Below are positions 60,960-64,000 of a DNA stretch of 64,000 nt, one piece after another; position 1 is the first letter of the stretch; each line of letters starts with the position of its first letter. The notes under the pieces are model-generated. The model was not told the origin of the DNA and made no database searches. It saw only the letters and a list, made by a program, of their open reading frames with translations. A program made the translations under genes and the position numbers. The DNA is from Terriglobia bacterium (GTDB lineage Bacteria; Acidobacteriota; Terriglobia; Terriglobales; Acidobacteriaceae), in contig JAIQGF010000008.1 in the NCBI GenBank assembly GCA_020072845.1, positions 124,001 through 188,000 on the forward strand, written 5' to 3'.

Positions 60960-62816
60960 ATGCGCCGTCTTGCCGCGACCCTCGTCCTGTTCTGCTCTGC
61001 GGCCTGGGCGCAGTCTGCACCGCAGCCCGCCAATCCCGACCTGGAAGCGTTGAAGCAATGCGCGCAGCAGCGCACGCCCGCAACCTGTGGCGTGTCCAAG
61101 CAGGAACTGAAGCAAGGTCAGCGCGATTTCGCCCGCGGCCTCAAGCTGCAGAAGGCGGGCAAGTCGGACGAGGCTTTTGACGCCTTCGATGCCGCTGCCC
61201 GTGTCGTCCCGCGCAACCTTGAGTACGCCACTGCCCGCGAGATTATCCGCCAGAAGTTGATTTACGATCACGTCCAGAAGGGCAATTCCCTGCTGCTCGA
61301 GGACAAGGAAATCGCCGCCGCCGCCGAGTTTCGCCAGGCGCTGCAACTCGATCCCAACAATTCCTTCGCCCTGCAGCAGCTCGCCGCCGCCGCCGCACAC
61401 AAGCCTCCGCCGGGCCCACACGAATTTCTGGTAGTGGATGATCCCGGCGAGCTGCGCCTTCAGCCGCTCAACGATTCGCGGCATGACTTCCATTTCCGGG
61501 GCGATACCCGCGCCCTCTACCAAGCCATCGGCAAGGCTTTCGGCGTCGCCCCGCAATTCGACGAAACCGTAGTCAGCCGCCAAGTTCGCTTTGACCTGGA
61601 AGACGCCGACTTCCGCACCGCCATGCGCGTGGCCGGCCTGATGAGCAAGAGTTCCTGGACGCCGCTGTCGGCGCGCGAGTTCCTCGTGTATGCCGACAAC
61701 GCGCAAAACCGCGCCCAGTTCGAGCGCTTGTCGCTGCGCACCTTCTTCGTGCCCGACGCGGCCGCCCCGCAGGATCTCTCCGAGATCGTCAACGTGCTGC
61801 GCACCGTCTTCGAAATCCGCTTCATCACGCCGCAGAATGCGACCTCCACCCTTGTGGTTCGCGCGCCGCGCCCCATCCTCGACGCCGCCACCGCCTTCCT
61901 GGCAGCGCTCGATCAATCGCGCCCGCAGGTGATGCTCGACTTCCAGGTTTACGAGATCAGCCGCTCCCTCATGCGCAGTTTCGGCCTCACCATGCCGCTG
62001 CAGTGGCAGACTTTCAGCCTGAACGCTGCGGCGCTGGCGGCGTTGCAGCAGCCCAACGTACAGGACGCGATCAACCAACTCATCGCCTCCGGCGGCATCA
62101 ACGCGGCCAACACCACCGCCATTGCCGCCCTGCTGGCGCAACTCCAGAGCCAGTCGCAAAGCCCCCTCCTGCAGCAGCCCTTCGCTACTTTCGGCGGCGG
62201 CCAGACGCTTACCGCCCTGGCTGTTCCGCCGATTTCGGTGAATTTCTCGCGCAACGAGTCGCAGGTCTCCAGCCTTCAGCACATGACGCTGCGGGCCTCC
62301 CACGGCAACGCCGCCACCATGCGCATCGGCGCGCGCTATCCCATCCTGAACTCGACCTTCGCCCCCATCTACAACTCGCCCGCCATTGCGCAGGTCATTC
62401 AGAACAACAGCTTCATCGCGCCCTTCCCTTCCTTCAACTTTGAAGACCTGGGACTGCTCGTCAAAGCGACTCCGCAGATTCACGGCGCCACCGATGTCCG
62501 CCTGGAATTGAGTGTTGAAGTGAAGGCGCTGAGTGCGCAGTCCTTCAACGGTGTGCCCGTGATCAGCAACCGCGCCTATACCGGCACCATTAGCATCAAG
62601 GATGGCGAAGCCGGCGTGATCGCGGGGATGTTGGATGTTGAGGAGCAGAACACGCTGACCGGACTGCCGGGTGTGGCGCGCCTGCCGCTGCTCGGCACCC
62701 TCACCTCCAGTCACAACCCGCAGAAGAGATCCACCGAGCTGATCATCCTGATCACGCCCCACCTGACCCGCATCCGCGAAGCCAGGCCGAAGACCATCAC
62801 CATTCCTAGCAGCTAG
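60960..62816 (+). CDS. secretin-like (GspD/PilQ family) protein with TPR-like N-terminus
   Basis: 618 residues from the ATG at 60960, which opens a signal peptide (RLAATLVLFCSAAWAQ); the longer frame is unsupported. A TPR-like region (about 60-150), secretin N-domains (HFRGDTRALYQAIGKAFGVA, FFVPDAAAPQDLSEIVNVLR), and the C-terminal secretin core (VMLDFQVYEISRS ... GTISIKDGEAGVIAGMLD, LPLLGTLTSS, TELIILITPHLTRI). It would form or assist an outer-membrane channel. No GspE/F or pilus genes are nearby. Confidence 0.82.
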   Translation: MRRLAATLVLFCSAAWAQSAPQPANPDLEALKQCAQQRTPATCGVSKQELKQGQRDFARGLKLQKAGKSDEAFDAFDAAARVVPRNLEYATAREIIRQKLIYDHVQKGNSLLLEDKEIAAAAEFRQALQLDPNNSFALQQLAAAAAHKPPPGPHEFLVVDDPGELRLQPLNDSRHDFHFRGDTRALYQAIGKAFGVAPQFDETVVSRQVRFDLEDADFRTAMRVAGLMSKSSWTPLSAREFLVYADNAQNRAQFERLSLRTFFVPDAAAPQDLSEIVNVLRTVFEIRFITPQNATSTLVVRAPRPILDAATAFLAALDQSRPQVMLDFQVYEISRSLMRSFGLTMPLQWQTFSLNAAALAALQQPNVQDAINQLIASGGINAANTTAIAALLAQLQSQSQSPLLQQPFATFGGGQTLTALAVPPISVNFSRNESQVSSLQHMTLRASHGNAATMRIGARYPILNSTFAPIYNSPAIAQVIQNNSFIAPFPSFNFEDLGLLVKATPQIHGATDVRLELSVEVKALSAQSFNGVPVISNRAYTGTISIKDGEAGVIAGMLDVEEQNTLTGLPGVARLPLLGTLTSSHNPQKRSTELIILITPHLTRIREARPKTITIPSS

Positions 62817-63271
62817 TAGATGGTAGATGGTAGTTGGTACGTAGAAACACAGCCCCGTAGGGGCGAACGCTAGTAGCCCAGAGCCTGCCCTGAGCGAAGT
62901 CGAAGGGGCGCCAGCCCTGGGAGAACATTCACAAATAATTCAGAGTCCCGTAGGAGTCTGTGTCATAGCTTGATTTCGCGCGTTGCCGTGGTCCAAAAGC
63001 GAACCGAAACCAGCCGCGGAGCGGCGAAATTCGTTAGCCCAGCGCGGCAGCGCTGGGAAAAGTGAACAGAATTATCGAGCGCCAGCGGCGCGGCACAGTT
63101 CTCCTACAGACTCGCCACCCCTGGGGAAACATCCACAAATACCCAGAGTCCCGTAGAGCCTGCCCTGAACGCAGTCGAAGGGGACGGCACGAAGCAACCT
63201 GGCGGACTTTCAACTCGGCCAAAACCGCTGAATCACCTGCGAATTCCGCCACCCTAACTCCTAACTTCTAA
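62817..63271. repeat. composite repeat region with MITE-like copy B
   Basis: Contains 62943-63064, a 122-base near-copy of the 50812 element. It also holds two copies of a unit running AACATTCACAAATA-like to AGAGTCCCGTAG (about 62918 and 63126) and two copies of CCTGCCCTGAGCGAAGTCGA-like sequence (62885 and 63159). No gene is visible in these 455 bases. Confidence 0.7.
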
Positions 63272-64000
63272 CTACTTCGCTTGCTGCGTCGCCATGAAAT
63301 CCGCGATCTTCTTCAACTGCTCGGGCGGCAACTGCCCGAGGTTGCTGATCCTGCGCCCGCCGATAAACAGCGTGGGCGTGCCGGTTATCTCCATTTCCTT
63401 CCCCAGCTCAACCGACTGTTTCACCCGCTCCGCGGTTGCCGGCTGATTGGCGCACGCCGCCACCTTCTGCCCATCCACGCCCGCCGCCGCCGCCAGCGCT
63501 TGCAGCTTGGCCGTCGCTTTCTTGCCCGCATCCTCGGTGTTGTTGGTGTCGGCGGTGAGCTGTTCCTGCGCGCCGTACACTGCTTCCAAGAATTTCCAGA
63601 ACGCCGCCGGATTTTCGCGGTGCACGCACTCGCCGTACTCCGCCGCCGCGAACGCCCAGTGGTGCATCTGCGTCAGCGGAAATTGCTGGAACACGAAGCG
63701 GGCGCTGGGTGCGTCGGCCAACAGCTTCTGGATCACCGGCAACGCCGCCTTGCACGCCGGGCATTGCAGGTCGGCAAACTCGACGATCGTCACCGGAGCA
63801 TTGGCCGGCCCGCGCGACGGCCCGTTGATGCCCTTCTGCAGCTTGGTGCGGTTGGCCGCGAACGGGTCGGCGGCGAACGGAATCAATTCGCCCATCAGCG
63901 CATGCTTGCCGTCGGCTGTCACCAGGAACGCCACCGGCCCGCGACCCTGCGGCGTGTTCACCAGCACCACCACTTGCGTCAGGTCCGACACCGCGTGCGG
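63272..64000 (-). CDS. DsbA-like thioredoxin-fold protein (5' end outside window)
   Basis: The frame is open to the window edge, so the N-terminus and any signal peptide are missing. The thioredoxin-like domain starts GPANAPVTIVEFADLQCPAC (active site CPAC), with an inserted helical domain (FPLTQMHHWAFAAAEYGECV) and the cis-Pro region EITGTPTLFIGGRRI, as in DSBA/thioredoxin_4 proteins. Disulphide exchange in the periplasm is likely. Extra Cys residues (GECVH, ACANQ) are present in the helical part. Confidence 0.88.
   Translation of the reverse strand, partial: PHAVSDLTQVVVLVNTPQGRGPVAFLVTADGKHALMGELIPFAADPFAANRTKLQKGINGPSRGPANAPVTIVEFADLQCPACKAALPVIQKLLADAPSARFVFQQFPLTQMHHWAFAAAEYGECVHRENPAAFWKFLEAVYGAQEQLTADTNNTEDAGKKATAKLQALAAAAGVDGQKVAACANQPATAERVKQSVELGKEMEITGTPTLFIGGRRISNLGQLPPEQLKKIADFMATQQAK

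Noticed and set aside
60855-62762. A 635-codon open frame antisense to the secretin-like gene
   Set aside because: The composition is that of a reverse-strand shadow (GlyValGlu-rich), and the plus strand encodes a clear secretin with a signal peptide.
1-64000. Prophage, integron or defence island
   Set aside because: No phage structural, integrase, transposase, restriction, toxin-antitoxin or cas genes were recognised anywhere in the window.

Overview
The window is a 64 kb GC-rich bacterial chromosomal segment, most likely from an Acidobacteriota (Terriglobia-like) genome. The placement is an inference from the gene repertoire: a CadC-like winged-helix/TolB/TPR regulator, a BlaI/M56 pair, S9 and M48 peptidases, a TonB-type protein, and many secreted proteins of unknown function. 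The intergenic DNA is also unusually repeat-rich. No rRNA, tRNA, integrase, transposase, phage or CRISPR locus was recognised.

Layout. 0-5.8 kb: the 3' part of uvrA, three exported helical/TPR proteins in one operon, and an SprT-like metalloprotein. 5.8-10.9 kb: a compact iron-uptake operon (FTR1 permease fused to DUF2318, two FtsX-type ABC permeases, and an ABC ATPase fused to a DtxR/MntR-like metal-sensor domain) behind a CRP/FNR-like palindrome and a Fur-like box. 10.9-13.4 kb: a BlaI repressor and an M56 peptidase carrying ankyrin repeats. 13.6-21.3 kb: a CadC-like regulator divergent from a large FG-GAP/Ig-like exported protein, a secreted protein with N[RK]LA[ST] repeats, and a TonB-like protein. 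21.6-27 kb: ileS-lspA facing an S9 peptidase. 27.1-32.8 kb: a lytic transglycosylase whose 3' end is duplicated about 2 kb away, with two exported proteins and a frameshifted gene between the copies, then a GAF-domain protein. 33-34.3 kb: an ECF sigma/anti-sigma pair and a small metal-binding-like protein. 34.5-42.6 kb: M48 peptidase, Tat-exported PLP enzyme, inositol-phosphate synthase, SDR, DedA and small proteins. 42.8-50.2 kb: HemQ, a divergent HemQ-like paralog coupled to endonuclease III, and a ccsA/hemX-hemA-hemC-hemD heme cluster. 50.3-54.9 kb: a hypothetical protein, galT and mutS. 55-60.2 kb: nagZ, anmK, an orphan peptide-binding lipoprotein and a YmdB-type phosphodiesterase. 60.3-64 kb: a Lys/Ala/Thr-rich exported protein, a secretin-like protein and a partial DsbA-like protein.

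Functional themes. Iron and heme are prominent: Fur-linked ferrous uptake, early tetrapyrrole genes and coproheme decarboxylase. Envelope turnover is the second theme: Slt, NagZ, AnmK, M48, LspA and TonB. NagZ and AnmK together indicate cytosolic peptidoglycan recycling.

The best candidates for something undescribed are the ABC ATPase-DtxR fusion and a recurrent class of intergenic hairpin. In each hairpin, both arms are built from reiterations of a short word; the word changes from locus to locus while the architecture stays constant. One copy appears to have been captured as a lipoprotein signal peptide. Two genes (slt and nagZ) also have duplicated 3'-end fragments nearby.
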